Assembly: GCA_001839685.1 (NCBI GenBank)
Contig: MLAK01000727.1
Coordinates: 62,001 to 126,000, forward strand
Length of the DNA stretch: 64,000 nt
From: Tritrichomonas foetus
Lineage: Eukaryota > Parabasalia > Tritrichomonadida > Tritrichomonadidae
Direction of reading: 5' to 3'
Shown here: one piece after another, positions 19,023 through 28,652 of the stretch
How the letters are laid out: each line of letters starts with the position of its first letter
Position numbering within the stretch: position 1 is the first letter of the stretch
Notes under the pieces: generated by a model
What the model was told of the DNA's origin: nothing
The model's database searches: none
What the model saw: the letters and a program-made list of their open reading frames with translations, nothing else
Made by a program: the position numbers and the translations under genes

Positions 19023-19529
19023 TCACGAAATGAGAGATGAGGAAGCACTAAGATGCATTTGTGCTTCAATATTTTGTCCATTATTTAAGGTTGGTGCAAG
19101 AGGTGATGAAAGCATTTCAGGATTATTCAAATGAGTGGAAGAGAATGAAACTACCATGAGTGGTCGGTCGGTTTTTACTGGCGTTGTTACTTTTCTAACA
19201 TTCGGAAGCTCATATTTCATTTTTAAAGGGGGTTGTTTGGCTGATGACTGATCGATGGGTTTAATATCGGCGAGAAGAAATCCAAAACGATGCTTCGGGG
19301 AAGGAAGGCCAAGTTTGAAAGCAGACTTTTCCGGCTGTTCAATTTTCACAGAAGGTGTGGGTGGGATATATTCGACCTTTTCTTTCTTATCTGGCGTATC
19401 TGGCGATTGGGACTTGAAGTCGTCAACAGAAAGAGAAGTTGGACAAAATTGGGCTAGACGACGAGCAACAAGAAGGTTATCAATGTTCGTGCTATCATGA
19501 GTTTCGCGGATTAGATTGTTGGCTTTCAT
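19023..19529 (-). CDS. Hypothetical disordered protein, 168 aa
   Basis: The protein begins MKANNLIRETHDSTNIDN. It is rich in Pro, Ser and Thr with several SP/TP sites (SQSPDTPDK, IPPTPSVK, SSPLAPTL), suggesting a disordered substrate of proline-directed kinases; that is inference. TTCATTCACC, an initiator-like TCATTC, lies about 18 bases upstream of the ATG and supports the start. I do not recognise a family and see no membrane segment. Confidence 0.65.
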   Translation of the reverse strand: MKANNLIRETHDSTNIDNLLVARRLAQFCPTSLSVDDFKSQSPDTPDKKEKVEYIPPTPSVKIEQPEKSAFKLGLPSPKHRFGFLLADIKPIDQSSAKQPPLKMKYELPNVRKVTTPVKTDRPLMVVSFSSTHLNNPEMLSSPLAPTLNNGQNIEAQMHLSASSSLIS

Positions 19530-20253
19530 TTCTGCTGAGGTTGGTGAATGAAGAAATAATTATATGGTGAAAATTCTATCGTGATGAGAATTGTAAAGTA
19601 TTCAAAATGTTCTTTCAAATATTCATCATATCTCTGCCAATGATATGAATGTCACACAAATTTCTCGAGTATTCTAACTTAAAATATGTTTTAACACACT
19701 ATATATGACATGAAAATCTAACTAATTTAAAATTTCATTCAAGAATTATGTGATCATCACTTTTACATTTCTAACCCAATTCACTGTTTTTTTCTATAAT
19801 AAATGTACAATATACGACAAAGAATTTCTTTGAAAGAAACCATTAAATGAAACAAAAGTATAATTTTCAAATCCTTTCCAAGTGACGATAAATAGATGAT
19901 TATTTGATGTGCGATTAACAAGTAAGTAAAATGAAGTTTCTTATGAAATGAAATTGTCAAAAAAAGGATTTCAGAATTTGCCGTTTTTTTGTATTTTCCT
20001 TGTGATAACTCTTTCGATAACCAAAAATACTTAGTTTGTGATTGAAAAAAACAATTTCGAAGTGTTTTGTCAAATTTCGATCTTATTTGTAAAAAAAGTG
20101 AAGAAGAATAAAATAACAAAAAGAGTTATCTCTAAAAGAAGCTAAAAAACAATAACAGTCCGCTTTATTTAACATCTGCAAAATTTGTCATAACTCACAT
20201 ATCAATTTCGACATTTCACAAAAAAATCAATTTTCATTTCACCGAAAATTGAA
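19530..20253. other. Intergenic, AT-rich
   Basis: About 720 bases between two minus-strand genes. A 112-codon minus-strand frame at 19781-20119 is dominated by Phe/Leu/Ile/Lys and simple codons and I do not accept it. ACCATATAATTATTTCTTCATTCACC-like promoter sequence (minus strand, near 19540-19565) precedes the gene at 19529. Confidence 0.45.
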
Positions 20254-20838
20254 TTACTTGCGCACACAACAATAATCATATTTCAGTGGTTTTGGATTTA
20301 TGTTTTCAAGAAAATCCGGAAGTTTTTCATTTTTTGCAATCAGATATTGTCGAAGCCTTCTTGTTACGTGAATGTTTGGAGCACTTTGGTCATTTACAGC
20401 CTTTTGTTTGATTGTTTCTCCACGAAACCCAGGCGTTTTGGGAAACATTTTATCGAAATCGACAATATTTTTAATTCTTTCATTATAAGGCAAGCAAAAC
20501 GATGGATAGCTTCCTTTCCGTATTTTATTTTGATTTCCTTTTCCTTTTCCGGCTTCTCTTCTTCTCACCTCGCAAACGAAATTCATTTTGGCAGATTCGC
20601 TGATATCATGGTTTGGTTTTTCGGCCTTACAGAACCTAGCGATGGCCTCGAGCGTTTCATCAGTGTTATTTGATAGTCGAAATGGTTTTGGAGTGTAATG
20701 ATGGATTGATGAATCTCTAACGTACTTTTTCTTTTTGCGGATACAATCGTCATTATTTGTTTGTTTCTTTTTTGATGAAAAAGGAAGGTTGGCGAGTTCT
20801 TCATCGATTCTATTTTGGCGTAATTTTGATGCTTTCAT
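20254..20838 (-). CDS. Hypothetical basic protein, 194 aa
   Basis: It starts MKASKLRQNRIDEEL. It is strongly basic (KKKQTN, RKKKKY, RRREAGKGKGNQNK), with no membrane helix and no recognisable domain. It ends LKYDYCCVRK with a Cys pair. High charge without long heptads suggests a nucleic-acid-binding or cytoskeletal linker role, but this is a guess. An overlapping ATG in another frame four bases upstream does not open a useful frame. Confidence 0.65.
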   Translation of the reverse strand: MKASKLRQNRIDEELANLPFSSKKKQTNNDDCIRKKKKYVRDSSIHHYTPKPFRLSNNTDETLEAIARFCKAEKPNHDISESAKMNFVCEVRRREAGKGKGNQNKIRKGSYPSFCLPYNERIKNIVDFDKMFPKTPGFRGETIKQKAVNDQSAPNIHVTRRLRQYLIAKNEKLPDFLENINPKPLKYDYCCVRK

Positions 20839-21079
20839 TCATAGGAATAAGGTGAAATATTTCTTAGAGAAAGGTCATTTTAGCAAATTTTCCACAACAC
20901 CTCCACTTTTACTAAATAATCAATTATTCATCTAAATAATTAGAATTTACATAGACAGTAATCAATTATTTCTGTTAATTATGTTATTCTATACAAATGC
21001 TTGTGAAAATCAGAAAATTGAAAAATTGAAAAATTAAAAAAAGTGGAAAATCATATCTAAAATCGTGCTGATGTTTATC

Positions 21080-23557
21080 TCATGAGTCCTTAAGATGTTC
21101 TGACCTTTTATAAAGTTCACTTTCAGAAAGTTCTACAGGTGGAATTGTATGAATTCTTTTCATTAAATCTTCACATAAGAAGAATACCATATCTTTTCCC
21201 CATGGAACCATTAAATCTCTTAACACCATTGCATAACTTCGATACTTCTGGAAATTAATAACAGGCTCAGATACATTTGGTAATGTTTTTGTGGAAGAAT
21301 TTCCATCAGAAATGTAAACCAACGATGTTAAGAAAGGACCAATATAAGGGACAATTGTTTCTGGCTGTGATTTTACCAATTCTGCACGATATGCAGAAAA
21401 TCTTGCCGATGGTGTCGTTAAATTCGAAAATTTATGGTATGTATCTTTTGCATCTTGAGATATATTGGCCCAAGTTTGCTTTAAGTGAGTTATGGCTGGA
21501 TTGCACAGGGCTGCATAGATTTCAAAAACAAGTTGATAATTAATTATCTCTGATGCAGCATCCATGATTTCTATCCAACGTTCAAGGAGATGAACACGCT
21601 CATCAAAAATTGTTGTTGTTACTAATTGAAAAACAATCCACTGAGAAATGAAATTAAAATGCTCAGTCATTTTCATGATATGTGGAGCACGAGTCCATTT
21701 TTCACTTGTTGTCCAGCCACATCCAATATATTCGGATGCTTGAATTTCTTTTATTATTTGAAGTTCCCAAAATGTAAAGTGTTCAGCAAGAATTAAAGGA
21801 GAAGTACAAAATGCAATTTTAGATTCTTTTTGATTAAATGGAACATTAACATTGAATGTTGCATTACTTTTAACGATTGGTTGAACATCATATATTCCTG
21901 TTACACCTGCTAAGTTTACAAGAGGAGATAAAATTGTTCTAATTCCAGAATCCTGAAAATCATTTGGAAACCATTTTCTCCACACTTCAATAAAAACTCG
22001 AAGTTTTTCATCACGCTGATCTAGATACTCACATGTTGAGTGTGCAGAAATAATACCTTGAACAAATGATGAGAGATCAATTTTTTCTGTATGAATTAAC
22101 ACTAAAATACCAGTATTGAAATCAATATCATCATTAGCAGGATTGAATATTAGTTTTTCAAGAATGTCTATTGATGCCGCCTGAACTGTAACAGGAACAT
22201 CTTCAGATAATAATAATCGTGAATCATGAAGAACAGATAATGGATTCACAAGATGGGATTTTTGACCATTCTTTTGTTGTGCGATTTTTTCTTTTAATTC
22301 ATCTATATTTTTCTTAAGTTTTGCTGCAATTTGAGATTGAGACCTAAAATGTCTTCTAGCATCTTCATAACGAGTTTCTGCTGGGCTTTGTCCTTTAACA
22401 TTTACACCAAGTACTTGAAGTTCAATATCTAATGATTTAGCACGATTTTCTAAGCCCAATTTATGTTGCCTGAGGGATTTAAGTTGATGATCAATATCTT
22501 TTGGTAAAGGTTTAAACGACTTTTCAACTTCTTGTCTGCGTTCTTCAATTTGTATTCTTCTAGTCTTTTGTTCATTAATAGATTTGGCAAGATGACTATT
22601 CATATTTTGCAAACTTTTCAATTCTTCAACTCGTGCAGCATTCCCTTTCTTGATAAATTCTATTGATGAATAACTTGCATCACATCTTTCTTTTGCCTTT
22701 GATAAAACGCCTTCCAGAAAATCTCTTCTATCTGCATAATGACGCATCATTCTTCTTGCATTCCACCATTGTGTGAATTTATCAAGTGAATTTAATAATT
22801 CTTTTTGCTTCATTACAATCTTGTTTGATATTGTTTGATTATTTTGAACAGCCTTTTTGGAAATTAATGGTCGTTTATTTGAAAAGGTAATAAATTGCTG
22901 TTTTACGTTATCCAATTGAACATTAAATTCTTTCGTTTGTGATTCAGCAGTTTCAGTTTTCTTTTCAATTTGACGAGAATCTGATGAATACAATACTTTT
23001 GATGCTTCAAGCTCCTGTTTCAAGCTTTGTGAAAGTTGAACTTTATCTTTATCACGCTGAGCCATTAAATCATTCTGAAGACGATTTTGTCGACGGATAT
23101 CAACGATTGCTTGCTCTAAATGTTCCTGCTTTTTTGAGTATTCAGCAATTTTAACTTTAGCTATTGCCTCTCTCTTTTGAATAAGTTCAAGTTGCCTATT
23201 AAGAATAGATATATCTGTCGATATTATTTGTGGTTGGTCTGTAGTTAATATATTTGGAAAACGATTATATATTGAGAGAATTTTCCTCTCAAACCTTTTT
23301 CGACGTTCAAGTTGTTCAGCTCTTCGATTAGCTATTTCTTGTATTTCAACAACATTAGGAATTAAGTGCTTTACATTTTCTCTCCCCATTCGAACTTTCC
23401 TGTCATATTCATCATTTAACCCTTTCAACTTTGTTATCTCTGCTCTTAGAACATCAGTCATTTGCCTGATTTCATCAGGTGATTTAGTAGAAAAATCAAT
23501 TGTTGGTGTTGCTGATAAGTGCATTTTATCTGACACGCCTATAGTTTTTAATATCAT
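21080..23557 (-). CDS. Coiled-coil protein with C-terminal RasGEF (CDC25) domain
   Basis: An 825-aa protein. Residues about 25-435 are almost continuous coiled coil. Residues about 450-560 resemble a RasGEF N-terminal module (EKIDLSSFVQGII, RVFIEVWRKWFP). The RasGEF catalytic core follows at about 580-800: PLILAEHFTFWELQIIKEI, HFNFISQWI, ALCNPAITHLKQTW, and PYIGPFLTSLVYISDGN. This core activates Ras-family GTPases by exchanging GDP for GTP, usually at membranes. The coiled coil presumably dimerises or localises it. ATG 23557 gives the longest form; Met 12 (MHLSATPT) is an alternative start. There is no visible Ras-binding, PH or EF-hand domain. Confidence 0.85.
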   Translation of the reverse strand: MILKTIGVSDKMHLSATPTIDFSTKSPDEIRQMTDVLRAEITKLKGLNDEYDRKVRMGRENVKHLIPNVVEIQEIANRRAEQLERRKRFERKILSIYNRFPNILTTDQPQIISTDISILNRQLELIQKREAIAKVKIAEYSKKQEHLEQAIVDIRRQNRLQNDLMAQRDKDKVQLSQSLKQELEASKVLYSSDSRQIEKKTETAESQTKEFNVQLDNVKQQFITFSNKRPLISKKAVQNNQTISNKIVMKQKELLNSLDKFTQWWNARRMMRHYADRRDFLEGVLSKAKERCDASYSSIEFIKKGNAARVEELKSLQNMNSHLAKSINEQKTRRIQIEERRQEVEKSFKPLPKDIDHQLKSLRQHKLGLENRAKSLDIELQVLGVNVKGQSPAETRYEDARRHFRSQSQIAAKLKKNIDELKEKIAQQKNGQKSHLVNPLSVLHDSRLLLSEDVPVTVQAASIDILEKLIFNPANDDIDFNTGILVLIHTEKIDLSSFVQGIISAHSTCEYLDQRDEKLRVFIEVWRKWFPNDFQDSGIRTILSPLVNLAGVTGIYDVQPIVKSNATFNVNVPFNQKESKIAFCTSPLILAEHFTFWELQIIKEIQASEYIGCGWTTSEKWTRAPHIMKMTEHFNFISQWIVFQLVTTTIFDERVHLLERWIEIMDAASEIINYQLVFEIYAALCNPAITHLKQTWANISQDAKDTYHKFSNLTTPSARFSAYRAELVKSQPETIVPYIGPFLTSLVYISDGNSSTKTLPNVSEPVINFQKYRSYAMVLRDLMVPWGKDMVFFLCEDLMKRIHTIPPVELSESELYKRSEHLKDS

Positions 23558-24037
23558 CTAATCAAACTTTTTCAATTTTCTGTAACTTTGATGTGAAGAT
23601 GAATTCGATTGAATTTGATTTCGGAGTTAGATTAAGAAAAAATAAAGAAATCGTAAAGATTAGGAAGATGGTATTACCTTTGATTTTATACAGAGAGGAA
23701 AGAATTTCTTCATCATTTTGATTTTAATAATAGTAATTGTCACTTTTCTGCAATTTTATAGGAAAATCACTGATTGGAATAAATTTTCTTCAGTTTAGAC
23801 TCTAAACTTTAGAGAAATATTTTGAATAAAGTCGACATCAACCACCAAAACATTGTAAAAAAAAAATAAATTCAATGATAATTGCAGTGTTGTGTTAATT
23901 TTGAAAATTATGGGTTCAACATATAAAATATCAACAAAACACATTAAAAATATAAAATAAGTATTCAAATACTTGAAAATGAATTTGACAAAATACAAAA
24001 TTATTATCGTTTAAATAAATCAACAAAGTAGCAAAAT
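23558..24037. other. Intergenic, AT-rich
   Basis: About 480 bases with no supported gene. A 67-codon minus-strand frame at 23795-23998 is Phe/Val/Leu-rich noise. Confidence 0.45.
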
Positions 24038-24268
24038 TTAAGAATATTTACACCTATCTATTTCTTCTTGCGGAAATGGGGAATAGTTTTCATCTTGATT
24101 TTGATCCATCGATTGTTCATCTGGAGGCGGAGGTTGGTTTTGCATTGCGGTAATTCCTATTCTCTTTCCAATATCGGCTGTAGAAATTTTTGTTGGTGGT
24201 TCATCCAGTAAAGGTCTGGGAATCCTCTGGAAATGACTTGGATTCATCAGAACGAATTTTGTTCGCAT
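24038..24268 (-). CDS. Small hypothetical Pro/Gln/Asp-rich protein, 76 aa (doubtful)
   Basis: ATG 24268 opens MRTKFVLMNPSHFQRIPRPLLDE and ends RCKYS. Composition is protein-like (PPPPDE, DQNQDENYSPFPQEE) rather than AT noise. The frame is open further upstream to 24352 but the extra part is poor. Another minus-strand frame overlapping 24201-24437 starts at TTG and is less likely. No homology is recognised. A missed exon join in this region is possible, but I found no GTATGT/CTAAC pair. Confidence 0.4.
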   Translation of the reverse strand: MRTKFVLMNPSHFQRIPRPLLDEPPTKISTADIGKRIGITAMQNQPPPPDEQSMDQNQDENYSPFPQEEIDRCKYS

Positions 24269-24635
24269 ATGACCATTTACATTTTGAAATGATATCGTGA
24301 ATGACCAAAAAATAACACAAAAAGGAAAATGTTCTTTTCGTCTTTTTCTCACAAGTACACATTCTTTTAGAGAACAATCTCACAAATTCATTACTTTCAC
24401 TCAATTGTGAGAATGACAGAACGTCTGCAAAACTCAAAAATTAATATTCGATTGAATCGAAATATTTTATCCAATTAATGGCGATGAAGAATAGCGAAAC
24501 AGTTAACTTGCGACGCGCCTGTTTCAAATTCAAAATCGCGAAACATAAAAAACATAAAAAAAAGTGATGAAATAAATTACATATATAAAAAAAAAAGAAA
24601 GAGTTGTCAAATTAATGCATTCAAATCAACTTCGT

Positions 24636-24950
24636 TTACCATGTTGGCTCGGCATGCTTCTTCTTCTTGTCAACCATCCATTCGAACTTACGAAGTCTGC
24701 CAAGGCAATACATTGAAGATTTCTTGCATGATTGGCATGTGAAACGAAGGCTGATCTTCTTTGATGTCTTCTTTGAACGACGAAGAAGGGGCTTAACACG
24801 ACCCACGAAACCTTCTTGTTTACGATCATAACGACGACGACCGAGAGCGCATTTACGTTCTTCACCACGGCTGGCTTGTGCGACCTTGTGATTTTGGTGC
24901 TTCTTGCAGAATTTGCAGTAAAACTTCTTTGTCTTTGGGTGATGAACCAT
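24636..24950 (-). CDS. 60S ribosomal protein eL42 (RPL36A/L44)
   Basis: A 104-aa basic protein starting MVHHPKTKKFYCKFCKKH. Family signatures: M.N/HPKT...YC..CKKH..HKV at the N terminus, GRRRYDRKQEGFVG.VKP in the middle, and KTSKK..LR..C..CK near 70-80. Two CxxC pairs match the zinc ribbon of eL42. eL42 sits near the E site of the large subunit. The frame is open to ATG 24977, but the canonical MV.PKT start is at 24950. Length matches the family (about 105 aa). Confidence 0.95.
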   Translation of the reverse strand: MVHHPKTKKFYCKFCKKHQNHKVAQASRGEERKCALGRRRYDRKQEGFVGRVKPLLRRSKKTSKKISLRFTCQSCKKSSMYCLGRLRKFEWMVDKKKKHAEPTW

Positions 24951-25511
24951 TGTGTAAAAGGTCGACCAAAACCGCACAACCAGGACGATAAGAAAAGTGC
25001 CATGAAAATTTTGATTTTTACTATCAGATTTGCTTGTTTTATTTATTTAATATTAATGGCTACGATACATTAAGCTATATTTTAAATGATTTATCATATT
25101 TTGCAAGTACAATAAAATTATTGGGAATATGACGAGGTGATATGTTGTTAGAATCAGTTGAAAGTTCAATGAAAATGGAGTTTCTACAATCAATAGTCTT
25201 ATTTACCTTACTAATATTCAATATATTCTTTTGGATGAATAATATTTTGATCTGATATTAATAAAAAGACTTGGTTGAACTCCAAAGCAAAATTCCAACA
25301 CACTCATTTGGCATCAATCTATATCCATACATTTCATTTAAACAATTCATTGAAGAAGAGTTTTTTCATTCATAATTTAAATCACTCAAAAGTTTAACTT
25401 TTTGAATTCGAAGTGATATAGATGTGTTAATAAAAGTAAAGTTAACTAAGTTTTGTGTGAATTTCCCTGAAAAAAAAGTTACGTTTATTTTTTCGACATT
25501 TTCTTTTTTTT
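24951..25511. other. Intergenic between divergent genes
   Basis: About 560 AT-rich bases. No supported gene. A plus-strand frame antisense to eL42 (24816-25073) is a shadow. Confidence 0.45.
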
Positions 25512-25865
25512 ATGACAGCACGAGCTGGCTTTGGTTTTGAAACACACGAAGTTCCACGATTCCAACAATCGCGCTTTGGCGCAAAGCAAAATCCAAACGC
25601 ACCAAAAAGGATGCCATTCGCAGATCTCACAAATCACAATGAAACCGGCTTTGGCCACCAAGAATTCCATCAGCAGGCACAACCTCAAGTTTTATCACGT
25701 CACGTATCACGCCAGGACCGCTATTATGATCCACCAGAAAAGATGTTTCTTCCTGATCCTCCACGCAAATATGAAGGCTATCGGTTTGAGCCATCTCACG
25801 ATATTTGGTTTGAAGGTGAAATTGAATTAGAGCCGCTCCCTATTCTGCGGGAGATTCAATGGTAG
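25512..25865 (+). CDS. Hypothetical small protein, 117 aa
   Basis: It starts MTARAGFGFETHEVPRF and ends PILREIQW. The composition (Arg, Pro, Gln, aromatic) is protein-like and unlike surrounding AT-rich noise. KRMPFADLTN near residue 32 resembles the RxPxxDLTN type of short linear motif seen around cyclin destruction boxes, but the expected Leu is Phe, so this is only suggestive. DPPEKMFLPDPPRKYEGY is Pro-rich. No domain is recognised. It ends with TAG and is followed by 265 bases before the next gene. Confidence 0.65.
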   Translation: MTARAGFGFETHEVPRFQQSRFGAKQNPNAPKRMPFADLTNHNETGFGHQEFHQQAQPQVLSRHVSRQDRYYDPPEKMFLPDPPRKYEGYRFEPSHDIWFEGEIELEPLPILREIQW

Positions 25866-26130
25866 AATCGACAAAATTAGCTGACACTGGTTTCTTGATA
25901 TTGTTGATTTACAAATATATCAATTAATAATTGTTTGAGTAAATATTATTCTTTTAGAAAGAGATATTATCAGTTTTTAATCGTTAAGTTAACTTTTATT
26001 GAGCCATTTTTAGATTCAAAATATGAATTTCACAGCCAAATATTCATTCTAAAAATCATGAATATTTTTCACCTTAGAAAGGAGGCCAAAGGCGAATTTC
26101 TCACGAAAACCCTGATAAGAATTTTTAAAG

Positions 26131-26562
26131 ATGCAAGCAGTCTTTGGTGAAAAAATAAATGAAATGGAAGACATGCTTGAAAAGCAAATAGATGCTTTTA
26201 CCTCATACAAAGAACAAGTCGATCAAAAATGCAGCGAAATTAAACAAAAAAATGAAAATGCGAATTTAGCTTTACAAAAAATCAACGAGCAATATGACGA
26301 ACAATTAAAAGAACTTCAAAGTATGAAAGGCATGTGTGCCGAGTTAGAAGAACAACTCCTCGATATCGAAAATTTTCTCCAACAGAGACCAGACCAGCCA
26401 GCCACAAACCAATGGCTTCTACACAATTCGCAGGGCCAGAATTCGCAAAAATTCCTGAAAGAATACACTGAATCGATTTTGCAGAAAATTGAAGAAACAT
26501 CAAGAAGGCTACATGAACGATATAAAGAAGAGCAAATCACAGGACAGCTTCAAAACATTTAG
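26131..26562 (+). CDS. Small coiled-coil protein, 143 aa (possibly Nup62-like)
   Basis: It starts MQAVFGEKINEMEDML. Residues about 8-88 are coiled coil (EKQIDAFTSYKEQVDQKC, ELEEQLLDIENFLQ), then a Gln/Asn-rich break (QRPDQPATNQW), then a second helix (EYTESILQKIEETSRRLHERY). The two-helix pattern with ELEEQL..IE resembles the C-terminal coiled coil of nucleoporin Nup62/Nsp1, but FG repeats are absent and similarity is weak. It could be any short coiled-coil protein. Confidence 0.7.
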   Translation: MQAVFGEKINEMEDMLEKQIDAFTSYKEQVDQKCSEIKQKNENANLALQKINEQYDEQLKELQSMKGMCAELEEQLLDIENFLQQRPDQPATNQWLLHNSQGQNSQKFLKEYTESILQKIEETSRRLHERYKEEQITGQLQNI

Positions 26563-27188
26563 AAAAAACTTCTCTTTTATTTGTCATTTTTATAAAAATT
26601 ATCTTTTCAACATTTTCTCTTTTTTCTTTTTCTATATAATAACTCCTTTATCATAGCTTATACTTTAATATTCAATACATGGAAACATAAACAAAATATC
26701 AATCACGAATGAAAGAAAATATCAATGAAGAATAAAAGANNNNNNNNNNNNNNNNNNNNNNNNNNNNNNNNNNNNNNNNNNNNNNNNNNNNNNNNNNNNN
26801 NNNNNNNNNNNNNNNNNNNNNNNNNNNNNNNNNNNNNNNNNNNNNNNNNNNNNNNNNNNNNNNNNNNNNNNNNNNNNNNNNNNNNNNNNNNNNNNNNNNN
26901 NNNNNNNNNNNNNNNNNNNNNNNNNNNNNNNNNNNNNNNNNNNNNNNNNNNNNNNNNNNNNNNNNNNNNNNNNNNNNNNNNNNNNNNNNNNNNNNNNNNN
27001 NNNNNNNNNNNNNNNNNNNNNNNATCAATTAAGAATGAGAGAAAATATCAATTAAGAATGAGAGAAAATATCGATCAATACAAAGAAACAAAATATCAAA
27101 AAAGAAGGCAGAAGAAAATGTGATACATAAAACAAATTTAATATACATAAAAAACAACATATCTATAAACACAAAATACAATAACATT
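26563..27188. other. Intergenic containing an assembly gap
   Basis: AT-rich spacer. N bases fill 26740-27023 (284). Both sides of the gap are 23-bp tandem repeats, listed separately. Open frames running through the Ns are artefacts. Confidence 0.9.
26698..27069. repeat. 23-bp tandem repeat spanning the assembly gap
   Basis: Left of the gap: 26698-26720 and 26721-26739 (cut by N). Right: 27024-27046 and 27047-27069. The unit is ATCAATTAAGAATGAGAGAAAAT-like; left copies are diverged (CACGAATGAAAG). Matching period and phase on both sides show that the gap lies inside the array, whose true copy number is unknown. Confidence 0.85.
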
Positions 27189-28652
27189 TCAAACACTACT
27201 AGGTAAAACACATCTAACTTCGCATGTAATATCTATTAATTTATTAGATTTGGACATATTTGTCACATTATTCATCATCAACTCGAAATCATCACGATTT
27301 TGATCAGGCCACTTCAAAGTTACAATCTTTGTTTCTTCATCAATTGACCACGAATTGTAAATGACTGCATCAGTTTCTGAATTTTCATTAATTTTGTTTA
27401 GAAAGTCATCTTTATCAAAATTAGAAGGAACTCTTTGCATTAAAATATTTAAAAGTTCAATCATTTGTGAAAACGAAATCGATAAAATCATTAATGATAT
27501 TAATATTGATACAAATGGATCAATGAAATTAATTCCGTAATAAACAGACAAAAATGCAGAAATTACAACAGCTGTAGAACTCATAAAATCAGAAATAACA
27601 GACATAGAATTCCCATCTGATGCACATGTGCAATTTGTCAAATTGAGGGTATCAAGGAAGAAAACGCCAAAAAGATTTAAACCGAACCCTAAAAGCGAAA
27701 CAAAAAATAAAATCGGTGAAGCATCAATTTCTATTTGAGGTTCAAGTATTGAAGTTATAGCCTGTACAATCAAATCATAAGAAACATAAATAAGTAAAAC
27801 TGTAACAGCAAAGTCACAAGTTACTTTTCCACGTTTGAAGCCGAATGAAAACTTTTTTGTTGGTTTCATTCTTGCAGCAACATCCGCAACAATTTCGCCA
27901 CCCATAGCAACACAGTTACAGGTTGACATCATAGCATCACTAACGAGACTTAAGTTATGATACTTCAAACCAACTACCATTGAAATAATATTTGTGAAAA
28001 GTGAAATTAATATATAAAAAATACATTTTACATTTGCCAAATTAAGTTGCTGTGGTGGTGTTGGAATAGGAAGATGCGGTAATGATAAAAATAAGGAAAA
28101 AATAAATATAACAGTATTAAGAGGAGCACCTTTTGATGTATGCAATAAGGCAATCAAACATGAACTGAACAGATTGAAAGTGTTGTTGAATAATTTGAAA
28201 TCTGTTGCTATACAGATTGAATAGCATGAACAAAAATTAAGTCCAATCATTAAAATAACGTATTTTAAATCATCACTTTCAAAATCTGATAAAAATAAAG
28301 CAAAAATCTCAAAAAGTATGTCAATCAAACTATACAATGATCCACTTTTGAATTGAAAAATAAAATCAAACTGTAAAAAAATCAAAAAAGCTTGAAATGA
28401 CATATCCAAATATGTTAATGAAATTGATGTGAATAAAAGCGTCAAAGATGGAAATAATAAAACGTGCGATTTAATTGGCAAGTTTGTGATAAAAAATGGC
28501 AAGTGGAAAAGGAAAGCGAATAAAATGCTAAAATATATATTTCCGGAATAAAAGCGAACGTTTGAAAATATCCAAAATAGTAAAATGAAATAGAGATTTA
28601 AATGTCGGAGAGGAAATCGGAGAATTTTTAAAAGTAGCCGGAGAAAAATCAT
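27189..28652 (-). CDS. Cation diffusion facilitator (ZnT5/7-like) with degenerate zinc site
   Basis: A 487-aa polytopic protein. The first 200 residues add extra membrane helices, as in ZnT5/Msc2. Residues about 205-410 align with the CDF core: LSLVSDAMM in TM2, FSFGFKRGKV, LLGFGLNLFGVFF, ISDFMSS in TM5, FIDPFVSILISLMI, and NILMQRVP. A cytoplasmic C-terminal domain follows. Zinc CDFs use HxxxD in both TM2 and TM5. Here the TM2 His and Asp are Met242 and Asn246, and the TM5 His is Ser351; only Asp355 remains. The usual His-rich loop is missing. It may be a non-transporting partner (like ZnT6/Zrg17) or have changed substrate. Location is probably secretory pathway by family. Confidence 0.82.
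   Translation of the reverse strand: MIFLRLLLKILRFPLRHLNLYFILLFWIFSNVRFYSGNIYFSILFAFLFHLPFFITNLPIKSHVLLFPSLTLLFTSISLTYLDMSFQAFLIFLQFDFIFQFKSGSLYSLIDILFEIFALFLSDFESDDLKYVILMIGLNFCSCYSICIATDFKLFNNTFNLFSSCLIALLHTSKGAPLNTVIFIFSLFLSLPHLPIPTPPQQLNLANVKCIFYILISLFTNIISMVVGLKYHNLSLVSDAMMSTCNCVAMGGEIVADVAARMKPTKKFSFGFKRGKVTCDFAVTVLLIYVSYDLIVQAITSILEPQIEIDASPILFFVSLLGFGLNLFGVFFLDTLNLTNCTCASDGNSMSVISDFMSSTAVVISAFLSVYYGINFIDPFVSILISLMILSISFSQMIELLNILMQRVPSNFDKDDFLNKINENSETDAVIYNSWSIDEETKIVTLKWPDQNRDDFELMMNNVTNMSKSNKLIDITCEVRCVLPSSV

Noticed and set aside
19781..20119. 112-codon minus-strand frame
   Set aside because: Dominated by Phe/Ile/Leu/Lys from AT-rich spacer; no motif and no initiator found.
24201..24437. 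78-codon minus-strand frame
   Set aside because: Its first codon is TTG and no trichomonad splice signals link it to the frame at 24038-24268.
26699..27123. Open frames through the N run
   Set aside because: Translation of Ns; no evidence of coding.
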